DNA from: Clostridia bacterium
GTDB lineage: Bacteria; Bacillota; Clostridia; Oscillospirales; Acutalibacteraceae
Assembly (NCBI GenBank): GCA_900771185.1
Contig: CAAGND010000043.1
Span: forward strand, 1-15,247
DNA length: 15,247 nt
Direction of reading: 5' to 3'
The translations under genes were made by a program, and so were the position numbers. Shown here in pieces: positions 5,555 through 11,807 of the stretch. The notes beneath the pieces are model-generated. The model had not been told where the DNA came from, searched no databases, and was given only the letters and a program-made list of their open reading frames with translations. Position 1 is the stretch's first letter; every line of letters starts with the position of its first letter.

Positions 5555-5718
5555 AACCAAAGACAGCAGGTGCAAAGGGCTTTTGCCCAGCATAAGGTGA
5601 AAACCGCCTGCCGAGGAGAGGAAGCTGCACATCAAGCTTATGCTTGCCAACTATGCAGATTTGTGCCCTTTTCCGAGGATTCAAGGAAAAGGGCTTTCCT
5701 TTTGCCTTTGCAACCACC
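5555..5718 (+). promoter_or_regulatory. L10-type ribosomal protein leader with attenuator
   Basis: The leader between the rplJ promoter and start has the look of Firmicutes L10 leaders, with paired GCAGG (5566-5570)/CCTGC (5607-5611) and the purine-rich CCGAGGAGAGG. L10(L12)4 is known to bind such leaders and reduce rplJL expression. The features at the 3' end are an intrinsic terminator and an alternative hairpin. TGCAAAGG (5571-5578) can pair perfectly with CCTTTGCA (5705-5712), which would close the whole leader. Confidence 0.7.
5665..5703 (+). terminator. Attenuator in the rplJ leader
   Basis: GCCCTTTTCC (5665-5674) pairs perfectly over 10 bp with GGAAAAGGGC (5685-5694), followed by TTTCCTTTT. 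A competing hairpin, AAAAGG (5687-5692)/CCTTTT (5698-5703), uses the same 3' arm and could serve as an antiterminator. Confidence 0.7.
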
Positions 5719-5736
5719 AATAACGGAGGTGAAATC

Positions 5737-6270
5737 ATGCCAAGCGAAAAAATTCTTGAACAGAAGAAGAAAGTCGTCAGCGAACTGGCGGATACTCTCA
5801 GCTCTTCCGTCGCAGGTGTTATCGTTGATTACAAGGGTATCACCGTTGATGAGGACACCAAGCTGCGTAAGGAGCTTCGTGAGGCCGGCGTCAAGTATGC
5901 GGTTGTCAAGAACACAATTCTCAAGCTCGCAGCCGAGAAGGCTGAGCTGAACGATATTGATGATGTTCTTGAGGGAACAACAGCTATCGCCACCAGCGCG
6001 GAGGATCATGTCGCCGCTGCCCGCATTCTCAGCAAGTTTGCTGAGAGCAGCAAAACTTTCACAATCAAAAAGGGATTTCTGGACGGTAAGGTTATCGGTG
6101 TAGAAACAGTCGAGAGCCTTGCAAAGCTTCCTTCAAAGGATGTTCTTCTTGCAACCGTATGCAACGCGTTCAATGCTCCCATCGCCGCATTCGCCAGAGC
6201 TATGCAGGCTCTTGTTGAAAAGGGCGGCGCAACACCCGTGCCCGCTGAAGAAGCGGCTGCCGAGGCTTAA
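5737..6270 (+). CDS. rplJ: 50S ribosomal protein L10
   Basis: L10 anchors the L7/L12 stalk to the ribosome. The 177-residue product has the rRNA-binding N-terminal domain with GVIVDYKGITVDEDTKLRKELR (27-48) and KYAVVKNTILKLA (53-65). Its C-terminal helix (about 140-165) would bind L7/L12 dimers, and it ends in an Ala/Glu-rich tail. Length is within the family range. The start at 5737 is fixed by ACGGAGGTG 6 bases upstream and by the typical MPSEKILEQKK opening; the reading frame extends further 5' but only through the leader RNA. It is 27 bases before rplL. Confidence 0.97.
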   Translation: MPSEKILEQKKKVVSELADTLSSSVAGVIVDYKGITVDEDTKLRKELREAGVKYAVVKNTILKLAAEKAELNDIDDVLEGTTAIATSAEDHVAAARILSKFAESSKTFTIKKGFLDGKVIGVETVESLAKLPSKDVLLATVCNAFNAPIAAFARAMQALVEKGGATPVPAEEAAAEA

Positions 6271-6297
6271 TTTGAAATTTATCGGAGGTAATTAAAA

Positions 6298-6675
6298 ATG
6301 GCAAACGAGAAAATTACTAGCATTTTAGAGACTCTTGACACCCTCACCGTTATCGAGCTTTCAGAGCTTGTTTCCGCTGTTGAGGAGAGATACGGCGTTT
6401 CCGCCGCTGCCGCTGTTGCTGTTGCTGCTCCCGCAGAGGGCGGCGCTGCTGCTGCTGAAGAGCAGACCGAGTTTGATGTTATCCTTACATCTGCCGGTGC
6501 AGGCAAAATCAATGTTATCAAGGCTGTCCGTGAGATCACAGGTCTTGGACTCAAAGAGGCCAAGGAGCTTGTTGACGGCGCTCCCAAGGCTGTCAAGGAG
6601 AAGGTTTCTCAGGAAGATGCTGACGCTGCTAAGGCAAAGCTCGAAGAGGCCGGCGCAACTGTCGAAATCAAATAA
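6298..6675 (+). CDS. rplL: 50S ribosomal protein L7/L12
   Basis: L7/L12 dimers form the flexible stalk that recruits and activates translational GTPases. This 125-residue protein has an N-terminal dimerisation domain (1-33), an Ala/Gly-rich hinge (36-56), and the C-terminal factor-binding domain (57-125) with KINVIKAVREITGLGLKEAKELVDGAPKAVKE across 70-101. Length is typical. The start has CGGAGGTA upstream. It is the last gene of the cluster: a strong intrinsic terminator follows and rpoB is not downstream. Confidence 0.98.
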   Translation: MANEKITSILETLDTLTVIELSELVSAVEERYGVSAAAAVAVAAPAEGGAAAAEEQTEFDVILTSAGAGKINVIKAVREITGLGLKEAKELVDGAPKAVKEKVSQEDADAAKAKLEEAGATVEIK

Positions 6676-6691
6676 GATTTCTCAAAACAAC

Positions 6692-6725
6692 AAAACGCTG
6701 TCTGCTTTTGCAGGCAGCGTTTTTT
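6692..6725 (+). terminator. Intrinsic terminator after rplL
   Basis: AAAACGCTGTCTGC (6692-6705), loop TTTT, and GCAGGCAGCGTTTT (6710-6723) form a 14-bp stem with one G-T pair, ending in six T residues (6720-6725). Confidence 0.92.
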
Positions 6726-6779
6726 CATATTAAGTAACTTCTGATTAAATCGTGCTTACCTAAAAATTTATATAAATCA

Positions 6780-6808
6780 TTGACAGAAATAAAATGACAT
6801 GGTATTCT
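6780..6808 (+). promoter_or_regulatory. Promoter of the small membrane-protein gene
   Basis: TTGACA (6780-6785), 17-base spacer, TATTCT (6803-6808), with TGG at 6800-6802 giving an extended -10. Predicted start is near 6815. Confidence 0.7.
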
Positions 6809-6845
6809 AATGGTGAAATAAAATAATATCTGTGGAGGCGATAAT

Positions 6846-7034
6846 GTGGGAGAATTAATACTTGCGTATCTTCAATGTCTTTTGTATTGCATACCGCTCA
6901 TTTTGGGACTGCTTTTCGCTTTTCTGGCCCTTGAGTGTATGCGCGACAGAAAACGTTGGGGCGGCTGGGCCGCTGCTTCCATCGTAATGACAGTAGGTTT
7001 TGTTTGCTTTATTTTGGTCGCTGTATTTTATTAG
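6846..7034 (+). CDS. Small two-helix membrane protein of unknown function
   Basis: I do not recognise this 62-residue protein. It has two strongly hydrophobic segments (about 3-28 and 41-61) joined by a short basic loop, RDRKRWG (33-39), so both ends probably face the same side of the membrane. The evidence for expression is its own promoter and GGAGGCG (6834-6840). The start is GTG at 6846, 7 bases after GGAGG. An ATG at 6844 overlaps it in another frame but encodes only MWEN before a stop. It stands alone between the rplL terminator and a shared terminator with the convergent carboxypeptidase gene. Confidence 0.75.
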   Translation: MGELILAYLQCLLYCIPLILGLLFAFLALECMRDRKRWGGWAAASIVMTVGFVCFILVAVFY

Positions 7035-7125
7035 AGGCACCGGACTTTGAAAAACAAGCTTTTTCAAGCATATAGCATATAGCTTTTTACTGTTGCCCAT
7101 CGTCATAATACATACACATAAATTC

Positions 7126-7152
7126 AGCGCCGCACGATTTTCGTGCGGCGCT
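7126..7152. terminator. Bidirectional hairpin terminator between convergent genes
   Basis: AGCGCCGCACGA (7126-7137) pairs perfectly with TCGTGCGGCGCT (7141-7152) around TTT. It serves the small membrane-protein gene from the left and the carboxypeptidase gene, whose stop is at 7159-7161, from the right. T-runs on either side are weak. Confidence 0.75.
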
Positions 7153-7158
7153 TGTTTG

Positions 7159-8574
7159 TCAGCGTTTCTTTTTGTTATCCTTCTTTGCGGTGTATTCGCC
7201 GCTGGTTTTGGCGTCGGGGCGGACGATTTTCAGCTTGCGGCGCTGTCTGCGCTTGTAGTTTACATATATGAACAGTGCGACATAGGCAAGAATCAAAACT
7301 GCAAGAATGGAGGCTATAATTTTAAATATGAGGCTTGAAACTATATTTTTTATTATCGAACCGATATAAAGCAAAATGTTGCGTGAAACTGATTCCGAAG
7401 CCACGAGCTTTATCCGGGCAATTTCCGAGCCGGCGTATAGCACTCTCGCCTCGGCTATCTCCTGACCCTTTTCAACGGGTGCATCAATGTGGTCGGGAAG
7501 GGTTTCGGCTATCGGCTCGATAAGAACGCCGCCGGCATCAGTTCCCTTCGGAACAAGGGCGAGCACCTCCTCGGCGGGAACAAGCGTTATATAATCCTTT
7601 TCAAATGACAGCTTCAGCGGCACCTCGGCGACAATCTGTTCGGGACTGGCGACGGACTGAAGCTCAATGTTTTTGAAAACCCAGTCAAACATCGTTTTGC
7701 AGTCAACAAAAGCGCAGTTTTCCTCAATGGGGTCGTCATCAATATTCTGAAACGGCGCGTTCATCACAACACACAGGTAGTTGTATCCGTTGCCCGAACC
7801 CTTGGAGATGACGCATCTTCCGGCATTGTCAGTGGTTCCGGTCTTTATTCCGGAGGCGTAGGGGGAATAGTAGTCGGCGAAAGCCTTGTTCATCAGGTGG
7901 TTGGTGTTGTTGAGATACCTTTCCGCACTCATGTTGGTGGCGGGAACCGTATAGCGCAGAGTTGAGGTGATCTCCTCAAAATGCGGCAGTGTCAGAGCAT
8001 ATTTACTGAATTTGAGCAGATCTCTTGCGGTGGTGTAATGGTTGGGGTCGTCAAGCCCGTGAGCGTTGGCAAAATGTGTGGTGGAACAGCCGAGCCTCGA
8101 GGCAAGTTCATTCATCATGGCGACGAAATTTTCAATCGTGCCGCCAACGTGCATGGCGAGCACGTTTGCCGCATCGTTTCCGCTTCGCACAAGCAGGCAG
8201 TATAAAAGATTTTTTACACTCATCTTTTCCCCGACGAGAAGCCCTGCTATGGAGCTGCCGGTGCCGTCAAGCAGTCTTATCGGTTCTGAGGTAATTTCAA
8301 CCATCTCTTCAAGGTTGCTGCAGTTCTCAAGCACCACCGCCGCCGTGATAATTTTTGTCAGTGAGGCGGGTGCGGCGCGCTTGTCCGCGTTTTTCTCAAA
8401 TATAACCGTGTCGCTGTCGAGATTGACAAGAAGATATATATCCGCATATATTTTTGTCCCGTCATTTTTAAGCGAGCTTTCCAAAACAGTGTTGTAATTC
8501 GCAAAAGCAGGCATTGACGAGAGAATGGAAAAAATAATTATAAAGCACAGCAAAAATTTTATTCGCTTTTTCAT
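7159..8574 (-). CDS. Serine-type D-Ala-D-Ala carboxypeptidase (peptidase S11, DacA/DacF-like)
   Basis: This low-molecular-weight penicillin-binding protein removes the terminal D-Ala from peptidoglycan stem peptides outside the membrane. The 471-residue product has a signal peptide (1-26, cleavage after AFA). The three active-site motifs are present: SLTK (71-74, Ser71 nucleophile), SGN (131-133) and KTG (244-246). A beta-rich C-terminal domain (about 305-395) follows, then a membrane helix near 415-440 and a very basic tail of about 30 residues. Most family members end in an amphipathic helix, so the full helix plus cytosolic tail is notable. ATG at 8574 is preferred over an in-frame TTG at 8580, which is too close to GGCGGTG. 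The gene is monocistronic and divergent from a metallophosphoesterase. Confidence 0.95.
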   Translation of the reverse strand: MKKRIKFLLCFIIIFSILSSMPAFANYNTVLESSLKNDGTKIYADIYLLVNLDSDTVIFEKNADKRAAPASLTKIITAAVVLENCSNLEEMVEITSEPIRLLDGTGSSIAGLLVGEKMSVKNLLYCLLVRSGNDAANVLAMHVGGTIENFVAMMNELASRLGCSTTHFANAHGLDDPNHYTTARDLLKFSKYALTLPHFEEITSTLRYTVPATNMSAERYLNNTNHLMNKAFADYYSPYASGIKTGTTDNAGRCVISKGSGNGYNYLCVVMNAPFQNIDDDPIEENCAFVDCKTMFDWVFKNIELQSVASPEQIVAEVPLKLSFEKDYITLVPAEEVLALVPKGTDAGGVLIEPIAETLPDHIDAPVEKGQEIAEARVLYAGSEIARIKLVASESVSRNILLYIGSIIKNIVSSLIFKIIASILAVLILAYVALFIYVNYKRRQRRKLKIVRPDAKTSGEYTAKKDNKKKR

Positions 8575-8643
8575 AGACAAGTCACCGCCAAATGATGTAT
8601 TATATTATATAACGATAAACGTTTTGTTTTTCCGGTTATTAAG

Positions 8644-8652
8644 ATTATACCA
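8644..8652 (-). promoter_or_regulatory. Possible extended -10 promoter for the carboxypeptidase gene
   Basis: On the minus strand TGG-TATAAT (8644-8652) is a perfect -10 with TGn extension. The -35 position (8667-8672) reads TTTATT, a weak match. Two further overlapping TATAAT sequences nearer the gene lack any -35. Confidence 0.4.
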
Positions 8653-8707
8653 GTTTTGACCTGTAAAATAAATAGGCAATCAGCAAATTTTCAAGGAGGA
8701 CTGTTTT

Positions 8708-9400
8708 ATGCTTTATGTTACGGGAGATACCCACGGAGATTATGAACGCTTCACGTCTTCCAAAATTAAAAAGCTCAAAAAGGGCGACATATTGTTTATC
8801 TGCGGAGATTTCGGCTTTATATGGGACGGCTCGAAAAAAGAGGAGAAGCTTCTCAAAAAGATAGGAAAGCAAAAGTTTACTGTGTGCTTTATAGACGGCA
8901 CACACGAGAATTTTGCGCTTCTCAAGGAATATGAAAAGACGGAGTTTTATGGCGGCGTGGCTCAGCATATCACCGGCAATCTCTATCATCTGATGAGAGG
9001 GCAGGTGTATGACTTTGACGGCACCACCGTGTTCACCATGGGCGGCGGCGAGAGCCCGGATATAGACATACGCTCGGACGGCAATTCATGGTCCGGCGAT
9101 GAAATACCGTCAGAGGCCGATTTGCTCGAGGGAGCGAAGAACCTTAAGGTGCGCGGGAACAAGGTCGATATTATCATCACGCATGAGCCGCCGATGAAGA
9201 TAAAGGGCTTTTTAAAGCTCAAGGACAAGGAGTCGGTGAGAGTCACCGGTCTGAATACATATTTTGAGGAGCTGGGCGCCGCCTGCGAGTATACACGCTG
9301 GTTTTTCGGCTCAATGCATATTGACAAGTTTATCTCATCGTCCCATATCGCGGTTTTTCAGAATGTGGTCAATGTTCAAACCGGAGAGCTTGTGAAATAG
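8708..9400 (+). CDS. Calcineurin-like metallophosphoesterase
   Basis: This 230-residue cytosolic protein belongs to the binuclear-metal phosphoesterases. The family motifs appear in order: GDTHG (6-10, Asp7 and His9), GDFG (33-36, Asp34), GTHEN (64-68, in place of the usual GNHE), THEPP (158-162) and GSMHID (201-206, replacing GHxH). Two motifs are therefore altered: the bridging Asn of GNHE is Thr65, and only the second His of GHxH remains (His204). It may still be active, but the substrate cannot be predicted. ATG at 8708 has AAGGAGGA 7 bases upstream. It is divergent from the carboxypeptidase gene and separated from the MarR operon by 162 bases. Confidence 0.85.
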   Translation: MLYVTGDTHGDYERFTSSKIKKLKKGDILFICGDFGFIWDGSKKEEKLLKKIGKQKFTVCFIDGTHENFALLKEYEKTEFYGGVAQHITGNLYHLMRGQVYDFDGTTVFTMGGGESPDIDIRSDGNSWSGDEIPSEADLLEGAKNLKVRGNKVDIIITHEPPMKIKGFLKLKDKESVRVTGLNTYFEELGAACEYTRWFFGSMHIDKFISSSHIAVFQNVVNVQTGELVK

Positions 9401-9471
9401 TTGTGAAAACTGCACAGACCACGCTTTGATATATAGGACTAAAATAACAAAAACGAAATAAACAAAACCCC

Positions 9472-9500
9472 TTGACATTAATTGCCGAGGGGTTTATACT
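9472..9500 (+). promoter_or_regulatory. Strong promoter of the marR-ABC operon
   Basis: TTGACA (9472-9477), 17-base spacer, TATACT (9495-9500). A hairpin, AAACCCCT (9465-9472)/AGGGGTTT (9488-9495), overlaps both boxes. The transcript should start near 9507, just before the MarR-type operators. Confidence 0.8.
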
Positions 9501-9512
9501 TTAAGGGTAATC

Positions 9513-9541
9513 AGTTAATCGATTAACTATTAAACGGTTAA
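9513..9541. promoter_or_regulatory. Tandem MarR-type operators
   Basis: AGTTAATCGATTAACT (9513-9528) is a perfect 16-bp palindrome. TTAAACGGTTAA (9530-9541) is a second, imperfect copy of its core TTAATCGATTAA (9515-9526), with the centres 15 bp apart. They lie just downstream of the predicted transcription start and upstream of the marR ribosome-binding site, which fits autorepression by a MarR dimer. Confidence 0.7.
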
Positions 9542-9562
9542 CTTTTTCGGGGAGGCTGAAAC

Positions 9563-10066
9563 GTGAGACGAAATCTTCGGGATATAATATTTCAGTTCAA
9601 CATCCTGTCAGGGCTTCACAGATACTATATTTCAAGGGCCGCCAACAGCCTGGGAATATACAGGGGACAGCCGCAGATAATGGATTACCTCATAAAGAAC
9701 GGGGAGTCCACACAGCGTGAGCTTGCGGACTATCTGCATGTCTCACCGGCATCGGTTGCGGTCAGTGTGAAGCGTATGGCAAAGGCCGGCTTGCTTGAAA
9801 AGAGCGCCAATGAAAACGATCTGCGCTTTAACAAAATCAAAATAACGCCCAAGGGCGTTGAGATTGAAAAGGCGTGCCGTGCCGAATTTGACAAAATAGA
9901 CAGGCGTATGTTCAGCGGCTTCTCGCAGGAGGAGCTGGAGATTTTCTCTGACTTTCTTGAGCGCATCAACAAAAATCTTTCGGGGGATGACGTGGACACC
10001 GAACAGGTTCTGGATATGCTCAGACACGAGGAAGAAAAGAAAAAACACGAGGGAGAGGAACGGTGA
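9563..10066 (+). CDS. MarR-family transcriptional regulator
   Basis: This 167-residue protein has the MarR fold: N-terminal dimerisation helices (1-35), a helix-turn-helix at about 48-71 (STQRELADYLHVSPASVAVSVKR) and a wing at 76-98 with GLLEKSANENDLRFNKIKIT. A charged C-terminal tail (EEEKKKHEGEER) follows. GTG at 9563 is the start, 7 bases after GGGGAGG. It is the first gene of an operon with two ABC half-exporters, 7 bases upstream of the first. By analogy with similar MarR-ABC operons it probably represses its own operon until a drug-like or metabolite ligand binds. The ligand is not known. Confidence 0.92.
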   Translation: MRRNLRDIIFQFNILSGLHRYYISRAANSLGIYRGQPQIMDYLIKNGESTQRELADYLHVSPASVAVSVKRMAKAGLLEKSANENDLRFNKIKITPKGVEIEKACRAEFDKIDRRMFSGFSQEELEIFSDFLERINKNLSGDDVDTEQVLDMLRHEEEKKKHEGEER

Positions 10067-10073
10067 TTTTCAT

Positions 10074-11807
10074 ATGGTAAAAAAACTTTTGAAATATGTG
10101 AAAGGCTATTGGCTTTTCACGGTTCTTGCACCTCTTACCATAATCGGAGAGGTTATGCTTGAGGTGCGTATACCGATGCTTATGTCGGATATAGTTGACA
10201 CCGGAGTCAACGGCGGCGCAGGGCTTGAGTATATTTTCACAAAAGGACTTCAGATGGTTATAATGGCGCTTGCATCACTCACCTGCGGAGCGCTTTCCGC
10301 ACGCTTTGCATCTGTTGCGGGCATGGGCTTCGGAGCGAATATCCGCGCGGCGCTGTTCGGAAAGATTCAGGATTTTTCCTTTGCGAATATCGACAGATTC
10401 AGCACGGCATCGCTCGTCACAAGGCTGACAACAGACATCAACACGGTTCAGAACACCTTTATGATGGTGATAAGAATATGCGTCAGAGCGCCTGTTATGT
10501 TCTGCATGGCGATAATCTGCGCGGTGCAGTTCAACGCAAAACTTTCAGTGGTGTTCGCCGTTGTTGTGCCACTGCTGATTGTGGTTCTCGCGGTGATAGT
10601 CTCCATGGCGTTCCCGTTGTTCAAGCAGATGTTCAGGCGTTATGACGATCTCAACGCATCGGTGCAGGAGAATCTGATAGCGATAAGGGTGGTCAAGGCA
10701 TTTGTGCGTTCTGATCACGAAAAGAAGCGTTTCAAAAAGTCAAACGACGCTCTTATGAATGCTTCTGTCAGAGCGGAGCGTCTTGTCATAATCAACAACC
10801 CCGTAATGATGCTGTGCGTCTATGTCTGCATCGTGGCTGCACTATGGTTCGGCGGCGGCTTTGTTATTGAAGGCTCCATGAAAACCGGCGAGCTGATGGG
10901 CTTTATCACCTATATAACACAGATTATGATGTCACTGATGACCATATCAATGATTTTTGTTATGATAGTCACCTCAAAGGCGGCTGCTGCGAGAATCATC
11001 GAGGTTACAGAGGAGATCCCCGACATCAACGATTCCTGTGCGGATGAGTCGCTCGAGGTTGAAGAAGGCAGCATTGAGATGCATAATGTGTGCTTTAAAT
11101 ATAACAGAGATGCCGAGAAAAACGTGCTTGACAATATAAATCTCGATATCAAATCGGGTGAGACAGTCGGAATAATCGGCGGCACAGGCTCCGCAAAGAC
11201 AACTCTCGTTCAGCTTATACCCCGGCTTTATGATGTGACTCAGGGTGAGCTGCTCGTCGGCGGAAGGAATGTCAGAGAGTATAAAATAAAGGCTCTGCGA
11301 GATTCTGTTGCCATGGTGCTCCAGTCTAACGTCCTGTTCTCCGGTACTATAGCCGAAAATCTTCGCTGGGGAGATGAGAACGCGACGCAGGAAGAACTTG
11401 AGAAGGCGTGCAAAATTGCACAGGCGCATGATTTTATCGAGAGCTTTCCGGACGGATATGAGACGGATCTCGGCCAGGGAGGCGTCAACCTTTCCGGCGG
11501 ACAGAAGCAGAGGCTGTGTATAGCGAGAGCACTGATAAAGAAGCCGAAGATTTTGATTCTTGACGACAGCACAAGTGCGGTCGATACGGCCACAGATGCC
11601 AAAATAAGAGAGGGCTTCGCGGCAAATCTCGGTGATGTGACAACGATAATCATCGCTCAAAGAGTCAGCTCAATATCCCATGCGGATAAAATCATCGTCC
11701 TTGATGACGGCAAGATAGATGCCATAGGCACGCATGATGAGCTGCTTGAAAATAATGAAATTTACAGGGAAGTCTATACTTCACAGCAGGAAGGGAGTGT
11801 GGCTTAA
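10074..11807 (+). CDS. ABC exporter half-transporter with degenerate catalytic site
   Basis: This 577-residue protein fuses a six-helix membrane domain (about 10-305) to an ATPase domain (about 333-570). The motifs are Walker A GGTGSAKT (369-376), Q-loop Gln417, signature LSGGQ (473-477), Walker B ILILDD (493-498) and H-loop IIIAQR (525-530). The catalytic Glu is Asp498 and the switch His is Gln529, the pattern of the non-hydrolysing Walker site in heterodimeric exporters such as TM287/288. Its intact LSGGQ should complete the active site of the partner encoded next. ATG at 10074 fits GGTGA 7 bases upstream; the upstream extension of the frame overlaps marR and is not used. The substrate is unknown, likely lipophilic or drug-like. 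Confidence 0.93.
   Translation: MVKKLLKYVKGYWLFTVLAPLTIIGEVMLEVRIPMLMSDIVDTGVNGGAGLEYIFTKGLQMVIMALASLTCGALSARFASVAGMGFGANIRAALFGKIQDFSFANIDRFSTASLVTRLTTDINTVQNTFMMVIRICVRAPVMFCMAIICAVQFNAKLSVVFAVVVPLLIVVLAVIVSMAFPLFKQMFRRYDDLNASVQENLIAIRVVKAFVRSDHEKKRFKKSNDALMNASVRAERLVIINNPVMMLCVYVCIVAALWFGGGFVIEGSMKTGELMGFITYITQIMMSLMTISMIFVMIVTSKAAAARIIEVTEEIPDINDSCADESLEVEEGSIEMHNVCFKYNRDAEKNVLDNINLDIKSGETVGIIGGTGSAKTTLVQLIPRLYDVTQGELLVGGRNVREYKIKALRDSVAMVLQSNVLFSGTIAENLRWGDENATQEELEKACKIAQAHDFIESFPDGYETDLGQGGVNLSGGQKQRLCIARALIKKPKILILDDSTSAVDTATDAKIREGFAANLGDVTTIIIAQRVSSISHADKIIVLDDGKIDAIGTHDELLENNEIYREVYTSQQEGSVA

Noticed and set aside
5644..5736. Extended N-terminus of rplJ
   Set aside because: The extension reads through the attenuator hairpin and leader RNA. 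The ATG at 5737 has a strong ribosome-binding site and a normal L10 start.
7047..7067. TTGAAAAA/TTTTTCAA hairpin as a terminator of the small membrane-protein gene
   Set aside because: The stem is only A/T-rich and no T-run follows. The GC-rich hairpin at 7126-7152 is a better candidate.
8656..8669. TTGACC and TAAAAT as a plus-strand promoter for the first phosphoesterase
   Set aside because: The two boxes are only 2 bases apart and no correctly spaced partner exists for either.
10974..11660. Open frame of 228 codons on the minus strand
   Set aside because: It is the reverse shadow of the ATPase domain of the first ABC subunit. No recognisable domain.
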